In this document: positions 1 to 11,309 of the stretch, piece by piece
Layout of the letters: every line of letters begins with the position of its first letter
How positions within the stretch are numbered: the stretch's first letter is position 1
DNA from: Erythrobacter ramosus
GTDB lineage: Bacteria; Pseudomonadota; Alphaproteobacteria; Sphingomonadales; Sphingomonadaceae
Direction: 5' to 3'
DNA length: 64,000 nucleotides
NCBI RefSeq assembly: GCF_009828055.1
Contig: NZ_WTYB01000002.1
Location: 806,001 to 870,000, forward strand
Made by a program: the position numbers and the translations under genes
The notes under the pieces: model-generated
Seen by the model: only the letters and a program-made list of their open reading frames with translations
Told to the model about the DNA's origin: nothing
The model's database searches: none

Positions 1-1068
1 AGTCCAGCCGGGATGCTGCGTCAGAAAGGCGGTAACGCGGTCCGGCCCCTCGGCATCGAGCACCGAGCAGGTGACAAACCCGATCGAACCACCAGGCCGT
101 ACCAGCTGCGCCGCCAGCTTCAGCACATGGTTCTGCAAGGCGTTGAGCCGCGCCAACTCCGCCGGATCGAGCCGCCAGCGCCCCTCAGGGCTCCGCCGCC
201 AGGTGCCGCTGCCTGAGCACGGCGCATCGACCAGCACGTGATCGGCTCTCCCCGCCCACGGCCCCAGCGCCCGCATTTCGCGGCCCGGATCGAGCAAAAC
301 GGTGTGGTCGATCACCGCGCCTGCCCGCTCGGCGCGAGGGCCAAGGTTGCCGAGCCGACGCTTGTCAGTGTCAGCTGCGACGAAGCACGCGGCGTTGCCG
401 AGCCGCGCGGCGAGCGCCAGCGTTTTGCCGCCCGCGCCCGCGCAGAGGTCAACGATGATGTCGCCCGGAGCGACCGGCAGCGCCATGACGATTAACTGGC
501 TGCCGAGGTCCTGCACCTCGATCAGCCCGTTGGCGTAAGCGCCCCATTGTTCGACCGGCGTACCGGAAGGAAAGCGCAGGCCGTTCGGCACAGGGAGCGG
601 CTCGCCCGGCTCGGGCAGAGTCAGGCTGTCGCGTTCGGCCTTCAGCGCATTGACCCGCAAGTCGAGCGGCGCGCGGCCCAACAGTGCGGCGATTTCCACC
701 CCGCCCAGCCCGGAGGCGCGCAGGGCCGCGGCGAGCCACTTGGGCGCAAGCGCGGTCTTGGCCGCTTCCTCACCCTCGGCGCGGGGTGCGGGGCCGTGGG
801 GCGAGCCGTCGAACAGCGAGGCGACCGCCTCGTCCTGCCCGGCCACAGCCAGCATCGCTGCCCGGCCGCTATCCGGCACCGGGCCGCACAATCGGATGGC
901 GCGATAGACCAGATCACGCACCGCGCGCCGGTCCTTGGACCCGGCATAGCGGCGCGCGCGGAAATAGTCGGCGATGATCCGGTCAGCAGGCGCACCCTTC
1001 CCGCGCGCGGCGGGAATGATGGTGTCGAGCAGCTCGATAGCGGCCTCAACCCGTGCGGCGGGGGTCAT
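1..1068 (-). CDS. rsmB: 16S rRNA m5C methyltransferase, RsmB/Sun family (3' end outside window)
   Basis: Translating the minus strand from the ATG at 1068 gives 356 codons without a stop up to base 1, so the C-terminus lies outside the window. The N-terminal part (about residues 1-130) is an NusB-like RNA-binding domain. It is followed by a SAM-dependent methyltransferase domain with VDLCAGAGGKTLALAAR (SAM binding), the catalytic motif DAPCSGTGTWRRSPEG and the second cysteine motif FVTCSVLDAEG. This two-cysteine arrangement is characteristic of NOL1/NOP2/Sun RNA cytosine-5 methyltransferases; RsmB modifies C967 of 16S rRNA in E. coli. The start lies 24 bp downstream of the guaB stop on the same strand, so the two may be co-transcribed. 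Another RsmB/RsmF-family rRNA methylase is possible, but the N-terminal domain favours RsmB. Confidence 0.9.
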   Translation of the reverse strand, partial: MTPAARVEAAIELLDTIIPAARGKGAPADRIIADYFRARRYAGSKDRRAVRDLVYRAIRLCGPVPDSGRAAMLAVAGQDEAVASLFDGSPHGPAPRAEGEEAAKTALAPKWLAAALRASGLGGVEIAALLGRAPLDLRVNALKAERDSLTLPEPGEPLPVPNGLRFPSGTPVEQWGAYANGLIEVQDLGSQLIVMALPVAPGDIIVDLCAGAGGKTLALAARLGNAACFVAADTDKRRLGNLGPRAERAGAVIDHTVLLDPGREMRALGPWAGRADHVLVDAPCSGSGTWRRSPEGRWRLDPAELARLNALQNHVLKLAAQLVRPGGSIGFVTCSVLDAEGPDRVTAFLTQHPGWT

Positions 1069-1092
1069 GCCCCCACCCCGAAAACGAAGAAC

Positions 1093-4155
<3,063 letters not shown>

Positions 4156-4159
<4 letters not shown>

Positions 4160-4908
4160 TCGGCGGTCCAGCCCCCGTCAATGGTGTAGTTCGCCCCGGT
4201 GATATTGCGCGCCGCATCGCCGCACAGGAACACTGCCAGCGCGGCGACATCTTCGGGCAGGACGAAGCTCTTGGTCGGCTGCTTGGCGAGCAGCACATCG
4301 TTCATAACCTGCTCGCGCGTCATGCCGCGCGCGGCCATGGTGTCGGGAATCTGGTTCTCCACCAGCGGGGTCCAGACATAGCCCGGACTGATGCAATTGG
4401 CGGTGACGCCGCAGGTCGCCAGTTCCAGCGCGATGGTCTTGGTAAAACCTGCCAGCCCATGCTTGGCCGCGACATAGGCGCTTTTGAACGGCGAGGCGGC
4501 GAGCGAATGGGCGCTGGCGGTGTTGATGATCCGCCCCCAACCCTTGGCCTTCATCCCGGGCACTGCAAGGCGCGTGGTGTGGAACGCCGCCGTCAGGTTC
4601 AAAGCGATGATCGCGTCCCACTTTTCGGGCGGAAAATCCTCGACCGGAGAGACATGTTGCATTCCGGCATTGTTGACGAGGATATCCACCGGGCCGACCG
4701 CGCTCATCATCGCGGAAATCGCGCCAGCATCCATCAGGTTCGCGCCGTTGTAGCTCGCGCCCAATTCCTCGCAAAGCGTGGCGATTTCAGCCGGATCGCC
4801 CAGCCCGTTGAGAATCACCTCGGCCCCTTCGGCGGCCAGCGCGCGCGCAATCGCGAGACCGATTCCCGAGGTCGATCCGGTGACGAGAGCACGCCGGTTC
4901 TTGAGCAT
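4156..4908 (-). CDS. 3-hydroxybutyrate dehydrogenase (SDR family)
   Basis: A 250-residue classical short-chain dehydrogenase that should interconvert (R)-3-hydroxybutyrate and acetoacetate with NAD. It shows the Rossmann motif TGSTSGIGLAIA at the N-terminus, NNAG, and the SDR active site with Ser in INTASAHSLAASPFK and the YVAAK Tyr/Lys pair. The ending YTIDGGWTAE is typical of bacterial BdhA/HbdH. The ATG at 4908 is preferred over one at 4917 because an AGGAG sits about 9 nt upstream of it. The gene is the first of a two-gene operon with the M28 peptidase. The polyhydroxyalkanoate genes near 43.9-46.6 kb give it a plausible metabolic context. Confidence 0.85.
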
Positions 4909-5014
4909 TCGCCGCATCTCCTGCACGTTCGGCCTATTGGTGTTCGCTTTTGCCGTGCGGTTGGCGGCTGTCCAGCAAATTGCTGAAGCGAGGGCCGAAG
5001 CAGAAGGATTTCCC

Positions 5015-5893
5015 ATGCGATTAGGCCCATTTGACACATCAAAAATCAATGTCCGCTCCAGCGATGGCGGCGGAGGCGGCGGCATGGGCGGCGCGCGCGG
5101 CGTGGGCTGCGGGACGCTGGTCATCGCGCTGATCGGAGCGGTGGTGTTCGGGCTCGACCCGATGCAGACCATCGGCATGGTCGAAAGCGTCCAACAGCAG
5201 GGCGCACCTGCGGGCACCAGCGGCGGCGGGCGCGAGATGGACGAACAGGTGGTCTGCACCAGCAGCGCCTATGCGACTGAGGCCTGCAACGCACTCACCA
5301 ACCTCAATGACACCTGGCAGGCGAGCTTTGCGCGCTCAGGCCTGCCGTTCGAGCAGCCCGGCCTCGATCTCTTCCGTGGGCAGGTGGATACCGAAGGCTG
5401 CGGCAGTGCGACATCGGCGGCGGGGCCGTTCTACTGCCCGGCTGACAAGGGTATCTATATCGACACAGGCTTCTATGACCAGTTGGCCCAGATGTCGGGC
5501 ACCGGCGGCGATTTTGCGCGGCTCTATGTCATCGCGCATGAATATGGCCACCACCTCCAGAACATCACTGGCCTCGCCAATCAGGTGCGGCGCGAACAGC
5601 AGCGCAATCCGGCGGCGGCCAATCGCCTGCAAGTGGCGATGGAATTGCAGGCCGATTGCTATGCCGGAATGTGGGCGGGCAAGAACCGCGACCTGATCGA
5701 CCCGGGCGATCTTGAGGAAGGTTTGAAAGCCGCCAGCGCGATTGGCGATGATACGTTAATGCGCAATGCCGGACAGAGCATCAATCCGGAGAACTTCACT
5801 CACGGCACCAGCCGCCAGCGCATGACCGCGCTCAGGCTGGGGCTCGAAAGCACGAATGATGCCGCCTGCAACGTTTTCTTTGAAGGAACCTGA
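5015..5893 (+). CDS. ypfJ: YpfJ/KPN_02809-type neutral zinc metallopeptidase
   Basis: A 292-residue membrane-anchored protein of the putative neutral zinc metallopeptidase family (COG2321). The start at 5015 follows an AGAAGGAT ribosome binding site and gives the family N-terminus MRLGPFDTSKINVRSS. Then come a run of six glycines, one membrane segment (about residues 33-46), a proline/glycine linker and the extracytoplasmic domain with the zinc motif HEYGHH at 175-180. ELQADCYAGMWAG supplies the likely third-ligand region. Four cysteines in the outer domain (near 81, 91, 129 and 141) could form disulfides. It is transcribed divergently from the 3-hydroxybutyrate dehydrogenase operon; the next gene follows after 1 nt. 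Physiological substrate unknown. Confidence 0.88.
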   Translation: MRLGPFDTSKINVRSSDGGGGGGMGGARGVGCGTLVIALIGAVVFGLDPMQTIGMVESVQQQGAPAGTSGGGREMDEQVVCTSSAYATEACNALTNLNDTWQASFARSGLPFEQPGLDLFRGQVDTEGCGSATSAAGPFYCPADKGIYIDTGFYDQLAQMSGTGGDFARLYVIAHEYGHHLQNITGLANQVRREQQRNPAAANRLQVAMELQADCYAGMWAGKNRDLIDPGDLEEGLKAASAIGDDTLMRNAGQSINPENFTHGTSRQRMTALRLGLESTNDAACNVFFEGT

Positions 5894-5894
5894 T

Positions 5895-6401
5895 ATGAAG
5901 CGCCCCCTCCCCCTTACCGCGCTCGCTGCTCTCACCTGCCTCGCTGGCTTGGCCGGAGGCACGGCCCACGCGCAGTCCATGCCCGAGCCTGATGCCACCG
6001 AAGTCGCCAAGACCCCCTTGCGCGACCTCAACATCGACGCGCGCGACATTCCCGAAATCCTGCAAGCGGCCGTGCGCAATCCCTATGCGGTGCCGGGCAG
6101 AGGGCGCTGCAATGACCTCGTCACCGAAATCGCCGCGCTCGATATGGAACTGGGCGCCGATTACGACATTGCCGAGGATGACGGGAAGGACCGGCTGAGC
6201 GAAGGCCGGATCGGCCAGAGCATCGTCGGATCGGTGATCCCGTTCCGCGGCATCCTGCGTGAAGTGACGGGCGCGGCCAGCAATGACCGGGCCCTGCGCG
6301 CTGCCTTTACTGCAGGGATGGCGAGACGCGCATTCCTCAAGGGACTGGGCCAAGGCAAGGGCTGCGCCTATCCGGCCCGGACCAAAGCGGCAGGGAAGTA
6401 A
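5895..6401 (+). CDS. small secreted hypothetical protein
   Basis: 168 residues with a clear signal peptide (about residues 1-25, ending GGTAHAQ), preceded by a GAAGGA ribosome binding site within the end of the ypfJ frame. The mature part contains repeated acidic helices, two cysteines (GRGRCNDL and GKGCAYPAR) that could pair, and a glycine-containing hydrophobic stretch (about 105-125: SIVGSVIPFRGILREVTGA). The start codon is 1 nt after the ypfJ stop, so co-expression is very likely. No catalytic motif recognised; a conserved exported protein of unknown function. Confidence 0.7.
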   Translation: MKRPLPLTALAALTCLAGLAGGTAHAQSMPEPDATEVAKTPLRDLNIDARDIPEILQAAVRNPYAVPGRGRCNDLVTEIAALDMELGADYDIAEDDGKDRLSEGRIGQSIVGSVIPFRGILREVTGAASNDRALRAAFTAGMARRAFLKGLGQGKGCAYPARTKAAGK

Positions 6402-6419
6402 CCGCCGCCACCTTGCGGC

Positions 6420-8105
6420 TCAGCCTTCCTTTTCCGTCCACCGGTCGATCTGCCGGTCAAGCGTGCGGAGCAACTGCTTGCGGGTGTCTTCGGGAATGTC
6501 CTTGTCGCTGGCGATTTCCGCGCGGGCTTCCTCGAGACCCTTGCGAGCCGAAGCGAAGATGCGTTTGTGACAGATCGAGATGACCTGCACGCCATCCTTG
6601 TTGGTGGTCTCGCTCACCTCGTCGCTGCCCGGCTGGCATTCGCGCTTGACGATGATGCGCTGTTGACCGGCGGCGGCATGGGCAGCGTCGGCTGACGCCA
6701 TGGCGTCGGCGATGATATGCGGCAGTTCGGCGCGGACCCGGTCGGCTTCGGCAAGGCCTTCTTCAAGCGCGGCGAACATCGCGTCGCGGCTGGCCTTGTC
6801 AAAACCCTCGGCGGCTTCGAGTTCGCGGGCGATTTCCTCACGGTCAGGCCCACCACGGAACACCATCTTCATCCGGCGTTCCTTGCCGTCCTCATCGCGC
6901 CAGACGTGCTCGGTCACTTCGGTTTCGCTGGCACTGTCGCCGCCCATCATGATCACCGTCGGCGGTTCGGGCGCCTCGGGCGGCATCGGCGGCTCGGGCG
7001 CTTCGGGCGGAGCAGGCGGTGCGGGCGGTTCCGGAGCCTCGGGCGCTTCGAGCACGGCTTCGGTCGCGGCATAGCTGATCGAAGCGGTCAGCGGCAAAGC
7101 CAGCAGCCCGGCGCCAAGGAGCGCACGGCCGGCTAGACGGCGGCGGGGGGACAGGTCGGACATGGCTAGACTCCTTAAGCGGTGAATGATCGATTTCTCG
7201 CCGAGCACCGGACAGGCCATCGGCGCGGTCAGGGCGGCGTTGTGGGTGGCGCCGGGCAAGGCGGCAAAGCGGGCGATGAGCGCGGCATAGGCAGCGCGTT
7301 CCTGGGCCGAGCGGCGGGCCATCACCCGCGCATCGCAGGCGGCCTCCTGATCGCGCCGCAGCGCCAGCCAGCCATAGCGGCCGAGCGGATTGAACCAGTG
7401 CAGCGCGAACAAGGGCTGGATCAGGACATTGACCAGCAAGTCACCGCCGCGGTGGTGCGCCAATTCATGCGCCAGCGCGAGATCACGCGCCGGGCGGTCA
7501 TGCAGCGCCATAAAGCCGGGGGGCAGCGCGATTACCGGATCGAACACGCCCATCGCCAGCGGCGCGGTGGTTGCCGGGGTCTCAATCAGCCGAACCTTGC
7601 CGAGCAGACCATTCGCGCGGCCGACCTCGCGGCCCTCGGCCAGCAAGATGTCACGCAGTTCGAAGTAAGCGGCAAAGCGCCGCCACAAGGTCACCCCTGC
7701 CCCGGCGAGCCAGATCAGTAGCAAGCCTTCGATGATCGGCAGGTCGGCGAGCGTAGCGAAGACATCGAACCCGGCCGGTGGCGGCGCAGCCTCCATCGGC
7801 ACAGTCAGCGGCGGGGGCACGGCCCCGGGAGGGGCCTGAACCGCAGCCTCCCAGATCATCGGATCGGCGGGCGGCGGTGCGTCGGCGAGCAAGGTGGCGG
7901 GCGTGGTTAGCGCAGGCTCGGCCACCTTGGGCGCCATCCAGGCGGGAAGCGTGACCGGCGGCAGCACCAGCCGCGCCGCCGGGATCAGCCACAGGGCGTA
8001 TGCCGCCTCGGGGCCGAAATGCCTGGTGACCGGGCGCCGCAGCATCAGCACCAGCGCAATCAGCACGCCGGTCCACGCCAGCGTGTGCAGCAACATCCCG
8101 CTCAT
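6420..8105 (-). CDS. M56-family (BlaR1-like) membrane metallopeptidase
   Basis: 561 residues. Four predicted membrane segments (near 5-22, 34-52, 122-142 and after 300) surround a cytoplasmic M56 zinc protease domain with LAHELAHHRGGD (HExxH at 213-217) and QEAACDARV supplying the downstream Glu ligand. After the last membrane segment comes a Pro/Glu/Ala-rich repeat (about 345-390) and a 170-residue periplasmic tail. That tail is not a penicillin-binding domain, unlike BlaR1/MecR1. M56 proteins of this kind sense an external signal and trigger cleavage of a partner BlaI-type repressor; that role is inferred here. The ATG overlaps the stop of the repressor gene (ATGA). The ligand is unknown. 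Confidence 0.85.
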   Translation of the reverse strand: MSGMLLHTLAWTGVLIALVLMLRRPVTRHFGPEAAYALWLIPAARLVLPPVTLPAWMAPKVAEPALTTPATLLADAPPPADPMIWEAAVQAPPGAVPPPLTVPMEAAPPPAGFDVFATLADLPIIEGLLLIWLAGAGVTLWRRFAAYFELRDILLAEGREVGRANGLLGKVRLIETPATTAPLAMGVFDPVIALPPGFMALHDRPARDLALAHELAHHRGGDLLVNVLIQPLFALHWFNPLGRYGWLALRRDQEAACDARVMARRSAQERAAYAALIARFAALPGATHNAALTAPMACPVLGEKSIIHRLRSLAMSDLSPRRRLAGRALLGAGLLALPLTASISYAATEAVLEAPEAPEPPAPPAPPEAPEPPMPPEAPEPPTVIMMGGDSASETEVTEHVWRDEDGKERRMKMVFRGGPDREEIARELEAAEGFDKASRDAMFAALEEGLAEADRVRAELPHIIADAMASADAAHAAAGQQRIIVKRECQPGSDEVSETTNKDGVQVISICHKRIFASARKGLEEARAEIASDKDIPEDTRKQLLRTLDRQIDRWTEKEG

Positions 8106-8491
8106 GGCCGCAGCTCCTTCAGCAGTGCCTCGATCTCGGCGAGGTCATCCTCGGTCAGGGCTTCGGTTTCGGCCAGATGCGCCACCAGCGAAGCGGCGCT
8201 GCCGCCGAACAGGCGGTCTACCAATCGGCGCGACTCGCCCCCGACATAGGCCTCACGGGCGATGGTCGGGGTGTAGAGGAAGCGGCGGCCATCCGGTTCC
8301 GCCGCCAGCGCGCCCTTCTGGACAAGGCGCGAGAGCAGCGTCTTCACCGTGGCGAGGCTCCAGCCCCGCGCGGTGCAGACCTCCTCGCACACATCGGCGG
8401 CGGTCTGCCGCGGGCGGTCCCACAGGACTTCCATCACCGCATGTTCGGCTTCGGTGATGCGTTCGCCAAGAGCGTCGTCGGACGGGGTCAC
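8102..8491 (-). CDS. BlaI/MecI/CopY-family transcriptional repressor
   Basis: A 129-residue repressor with the winged-helix N-terminus of the family: ITEAEHAVMEVLWDRPRQTA, then the recognition helix region WSLATVKTLLSRLVQKGALA and the wing DGRRFLYTP. It has a C-terminal helical dimerisation segment. The GTG at 8491 is chosen because a GGGAGA ribosome binding site lies just upstream, and because upstream in-frame codons would run through the operators. It is the promoter-proximal gene of the operon with the M56 protease, the usual regulator-sensor pairing. It probably represses its own operon and possibly the divergent gene at 8617 through the two dyads at 8513-8550. Confidence 0.9.
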   Translation of the reverse strand: MTPSDDALGERITEAEHAVMEVLWDRPRQTAADVCEEVCTARGWSLATVKTLLSRLVQKGALAAEPDGRRFLYTPTIAREAYVGGESRRLVDRLFGGSAASLVAHLAETEALTEDDLAEIEALLKELRP

Positions 8492-8512
8492 AGGGGGTCT
8501 CCCTCGGTTTGT

Positions 8513-8528
8513 GATTACACCTGTAGTC
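8513..8528. promoter_or_regulatory. BlaI-like operator 1
   Basis: GATTACACCTGTAGTC is a 16-nt near-perfect dyad (TTACA-2 nt-TGTAG with GA/TC flanks). It matches the TACA-N2-TGTA core known for BlaI/MecI operators. It starts 22 bp upstream of the repressor GTG. Confidence 0.7.
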
Positions 8529-8533
8529 ATAAC

Positions 8534-8550
8534 GATTACATTTGTAAATC
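8534..8550. promoter_or_regulatory. BlaI-like operator 2
   Basis: GATTACATTTGTAAATC contains the perfect 12-nt dyad TTACATTTGTAA at 8536-8547. Its centre is 21 bp, two helical turns, from the centre of operator 1, so two repressor dimers would bind the same face of the DNA. It lies 67 bp upstream of the divergent gene at 8617. Confidence 0.7.
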
Positions 8551-8616
8551 TTTCGCGTGGCTGAACGAGTGCCGGACCGGCTTGCGCTTCGTTGAAGCGG
8601 CGATACACCCGGATGA

Positions 8617-10215
8617 ATGACATGGATGCGCATCTTCGCCCCTCTGCTGGCTTTCGCCACGCTCGCTATTGCCCTGCCGGCGCGGGGCGACGAGCCGTTC
8701 CTGCCGGTCACCAACTCCGCCGAATTGTCGGACGAAGGCGGCGCGACCGAAGTGGGCGAATTGATCTTCCGCGGCGGGATTTCCATCGCGCCCGATGCCG
8801 TGAACATCGGCGGCATTTCCAGCCTCGCGTGGGACGACGGGGAATTATACGCCGTCACCGATGACGGGCGCTGGATCATTCTGACCCCTGAGGATCTGGG
8901 CGTGCGGCTGGTCGATGTGACGGCGCTTCGGATCGATTCGCTGCGCGATGCCAAGGGCAAGGCGCTTGGATCGAAGGCGCGCGGTGATGCCGAGGCGATC
9001 ACGCGGCTGCCCTCTGGCGAATGGCTGGTCGCGTTCGAGCAGGACCACCGCATCTGGCGCTATGCCGACATCACCGCCCCCGCCACCGGCGAGGACACCC
9101 GCGCCGCCACGCTGATCGCCGGGGCCGAGGCCAATGCCGGGATCGAGACGCTGGCTGCCTATCCCGGCGGCCTACTCGCCTGCGGGGAATGGGCCGACCC
9201 TGCCCGCCCCAATTGCCTGCGCGTCACGGATGCGGGCGCCGCCCCCTTCCACCTCGCCGCGCCCGCAGGGATCGCCGAAGTCGGCGGCGTGCCGACCGAT
9301 GCGGCCTGCAAGGCCAACGGCATCTGTTACGTGCTGTTTCGCAGCTACAAGGAAAGCGAAGGCAACCGCGCCGCGATTGTGGAACTCGGCGCCGATGGCA
9401 CCACCCGGACGCTGGCCGTGCTCGCCCCGCCGCTCAAGCTCGACAATTTCGAAGGGCTGGCCGTGCGCGAGACGCCGGGCAAGACCTTCCTCTACCTCGC
9501 CTCGGACGACAATTTCCGCAATTGCGATCCCGATCCCAACCCCGGCTGCCAGCGCACGCTGCTGATGAAGTTCGAGGTGAAGCCCCCGCCCGGCGGCGCA
9601 CCGGCCTTGACCCCGGCCGACTTCGCCGGAAGCCCGACCGCCCGGCCCGCCATCCGCCCCTTCCCCGAAGCTGCGAGCGTCAGCGTGGTCTTGGAAACCA
9701 ACCTCGGCCCCATCACCATCGCGCTCGAAACCGAACGCGCACCGGTGACCGCTGGCAATTTCCTGCGCTATGTCGAGGAAGGGCGCTTCGGCGGCGCGAC
9801 CTTCTACCGTGCGATGGACCTGCCCGGTGAGCGCGAGCCTTCCGGCATCCTGCAAGGCGGCACGCGCGGCGATCCCAAGCGTATCCTGCCGCCGATCATC
9901 CATGAACCGACCAGCGCAACCGGCCTCAGTCATGTCCACGGCGCGCTGGCGATGGCGAGTGCTGGCGCAGGCACGGCCGATGGCGACTTCTTCATCATGA
10001 TCGAGGATCAGACCGGCTTCGACGCCGATCCCAAGGCGAGCGATCTGGCCTGGCGGGACGGCTTTGCCGTGTTCGGCCATGTCACAGCGGGCATGGAGGT
10101 GGTCGCCGCAATCCACACCGCCGCGCGCGACGCTGAGGCAGGCGAAGGGGTGATGAAGGGCCAGATGCTGGCCGAACCGTTGATAATCATCGCGGCGCGG
10201 CGGGCAGCGCCCTAA
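8617..10215 (+). CDS. secreted fusion: phytase-esterase-like domain plus cyclophilin-type peptidyl-prolyl isomerase
   Basis: 532 residues in one uninterrupted frame. Residues 1-24 form a signal peptide (LLAFATLAIALPARGDE). Residues about 45-335 resemble the esterase-like activity of phytase family, a beta-propeller-like domain (GGISSLAWDDGELYAVTDDG, GDAEAITRLPSGEWLVAFEQ, DNFEGLAVRETPG). Residues about 354-532 are a cyclophilin domain (VVLETNLGPITIALETERAP, NFLRYVEEGRFGGATFYRAM, HVHGALAMASAG, DGDFFIMI, FAVFGHVTAGMEVV). Canonical FHR-type active-site residues are only partly recognisable. The start could also be the ATG at 8626. It is divergent from the BlaI/M56 operon and shares the operator region, so it may be a regulatory target. 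Confidence 0.8.
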   Translation: MTWMRIFAPLLAFATLAIALPARGDEPFLPVTNSAELSDEGGATEVGELIFRGGISIAPDAVNIGGISSLAWDDGELYAVTDDGRWIILTPEDLGVRLVDVTALRIDSLRDAKGKALGSKARGDAEAITRLPSGEWLVAFEQDHRIWRYADITAPATGEDTRAATLIAGAEANAGIETLAAYPGGLLACGEWADPARPNCLRVTDAGAAPFHLAAPAGIAEVGGVPTDAACKANGICYVLFRSYKESEGNRAAIVELGADGTTRTLAVLAPPLKLDNFEGLAVRETPGKTFLYLASDDNFRNCDPDPNPGCQRTLLMKFEVKPPPGGAPALTPADFAGSPTARPAIRPFPEAASVSVVLETNLGPITIALETERAPVTAGNFLRYVEEGRFGGATFYRAMDLPGEREPSGILQGGTRGDPKRILPPIIHEPTSATGLSHVHGALAMASAGAGTADGDFFIMIEDQTGFDADPKASDLAWRDGFAVFGHVTAGMEVVAAIHTAARDAEAGEGVMKGQMLAEPLIIIAARRAAP

Positions 10216-10757
10216 AACCCGGCGATGCGCAGGATTTCCTCTGCAAATTCGGCGTCGCTGCGCAGGCGGAGCATTCGGGCGCGTTGGAGGCCGATCCCGC
10301 CGTGGGCGATCATCCAGATGCGCATGACCTCGCGCCGCTGAGTCTCATCATCCGCGCCGGGGGTCGCCAAGCCCTTCACCGCCGCGCCGATCACCCGGTC
10401 GACCGCCGCCCGCAAGCCGGGATCACCGTTGATCGCCGTATGCCGCCGCGCCATCATCACGTCATAGAGCCCCGGGCGTGCAAGCGCGAAGCGGACATAG
10501 GCCGCGAGGAAGCTGGGGGCATCGGGCGCGATGACCAGCGCATCTGCCAGCATATCAAACCCCCGCGCCGCCACGCCTGCCAGCAGCGCCTCGCGGTCGG
10601 CAAAGTGGTTGTAGAGCGCCCGGTGCGCGACGCCGAGCCGTTCGGCCAGCGCCCGCAGCGAGAAGCTGGCGCTGGCATCGGCGTCGATCAACCGCAGCGC
10701 CTCGTCCACCGCCGCAGCGGCCAGATCGCCGTGGTGATAGGCACCGCGAGGCGCCAT
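10212..10757 (-). CDS. TetR-family transcriptional regulator
   Basis: 181 residues. The N-terminal TetR DNA-binding domain (about residues 5-52) has the HTH SLRALAERLGVAHRALYNHF. It is followed by an all-helical ligand/dimerisation domain resembling the TetR_C WHG domains. The ATG at 10757 (MAPRGAYHHGDL) overlaps the stop of the preceding thioesterase gene by one base (TGATG), so both are co-translated. The stop overlaps the end of the convergent esterase-cyclophilin gene by 4 bp. It probably autoregulates the operon through the palindrome at 11241-11261. Confidence 0.88.
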   Translation of the reverse strand: MAPRGAYHHGDLAAAAVDEALRLIDADASASFSLRALAERLGVAHRALYNHFADREALLAGVAARGFDMLADALVIAPDAPSFLAAYVRFALARPGLYDVMMARRHTAINGDPGLRAAVDRVIGAAVKGLATPGADDETQRREVMRIWMIAHGGIGLQRARMLRLRSDAEFAEEILRIAGF

Positions 10758-11215
10758 CAGGCCGCGCGCGCCAGCGCCGCGACGTGCCAGTCCACGGTCA
10801 TGCACGCGACCTGGCGGCCCTTGGTATCCTCCATGCGGACGGTGATCGGAAAGCGCACCTTGCCCTCGCTATCGAGCGCGGCCAGCAGCGCGGGTTTGGC
10901 GCCGTCAACCTCAGCATAGGCAGTGATCGCGCCGCGCGCGGGCTTGACGTAATCAATCGTCGAACTCGCCGCCACCGGGCGCAGGCCTGCGAGCCGTTCA
11001 AGGAACATCCCCGCCATCGCGGCCCCTGAAGCCGCCTCGGCCAGCGTGAACAGGGCGCCTGCGTGCATGGTGGCGATGTGGTTGCTGGTATTTTGCGACT
11101 GGGTGAGGATGGCGGTCGCTGTGCCCTCGCCGATTTCGGTGATCTCGACACCGACATAGGCGGCAAAGGGGACGACGGCGGACAGCTGGGCCTTGAGCGC
11201 ATCAAACGGGGTCAT
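10757..11215 (-). CDS. hotdog-fold thioesterase (PaaI/DUF4442-like)
   Basis: 152 residues with a single hotdog domain. NHIATMHAGALFTLAEAASG is the typical PaaI/4HBT-like active-site helix with the HAG motif. STIDYVKPARGAITAYAEVDG forms the dimer-interface strand. The family hydrolyses acyl-CoA thioesters; the substrate cannot be told from sequence. The start MTPFDALK is chosen because upstream in-frame codons would read through the palindromic operator. It is the first gene of a two-gene operon with its probable regulator (TetR). Confidence 0.8.
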   Translation of the reverse strand: MTPFDALKAQLSAVVPFAAYVGVEITEIGEGTATAILTQSQNTSNHIATMHAGALFTLAEAASGAAMAGMFLERLAGLRPVAASSTIDYVKPARGAITAYAEVDGAKPALLAALDSEGKVRFPITVRMEDTKGRQVACMTVDWHVAALARAA

Positions 11216-11240
11216 GGAGGGAATCCTGCTTGTGATTAGC

Positions 11241-11261
11241 GATGTATCCACTGGATACATC
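11241..11261. promoter_or_regulatory. 21-nt palindrome, probable TetR operator
   Basis: Arms GATGTATCCA and TGGATACATC are exact reverse complements around a single central C. The dyad starts 26 bp upstream of the thioesterase ATG, where a promoter should lie. Size, symmetry and position fit a TetR-family operator for the downstream TetR gene. Confidence 0.75.
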
Positions 11262-11309
11262 AGCGCCACACAAGGTCAAGCCCGCAAGGGACCGCCCAAA
11301 AACTGAAGG

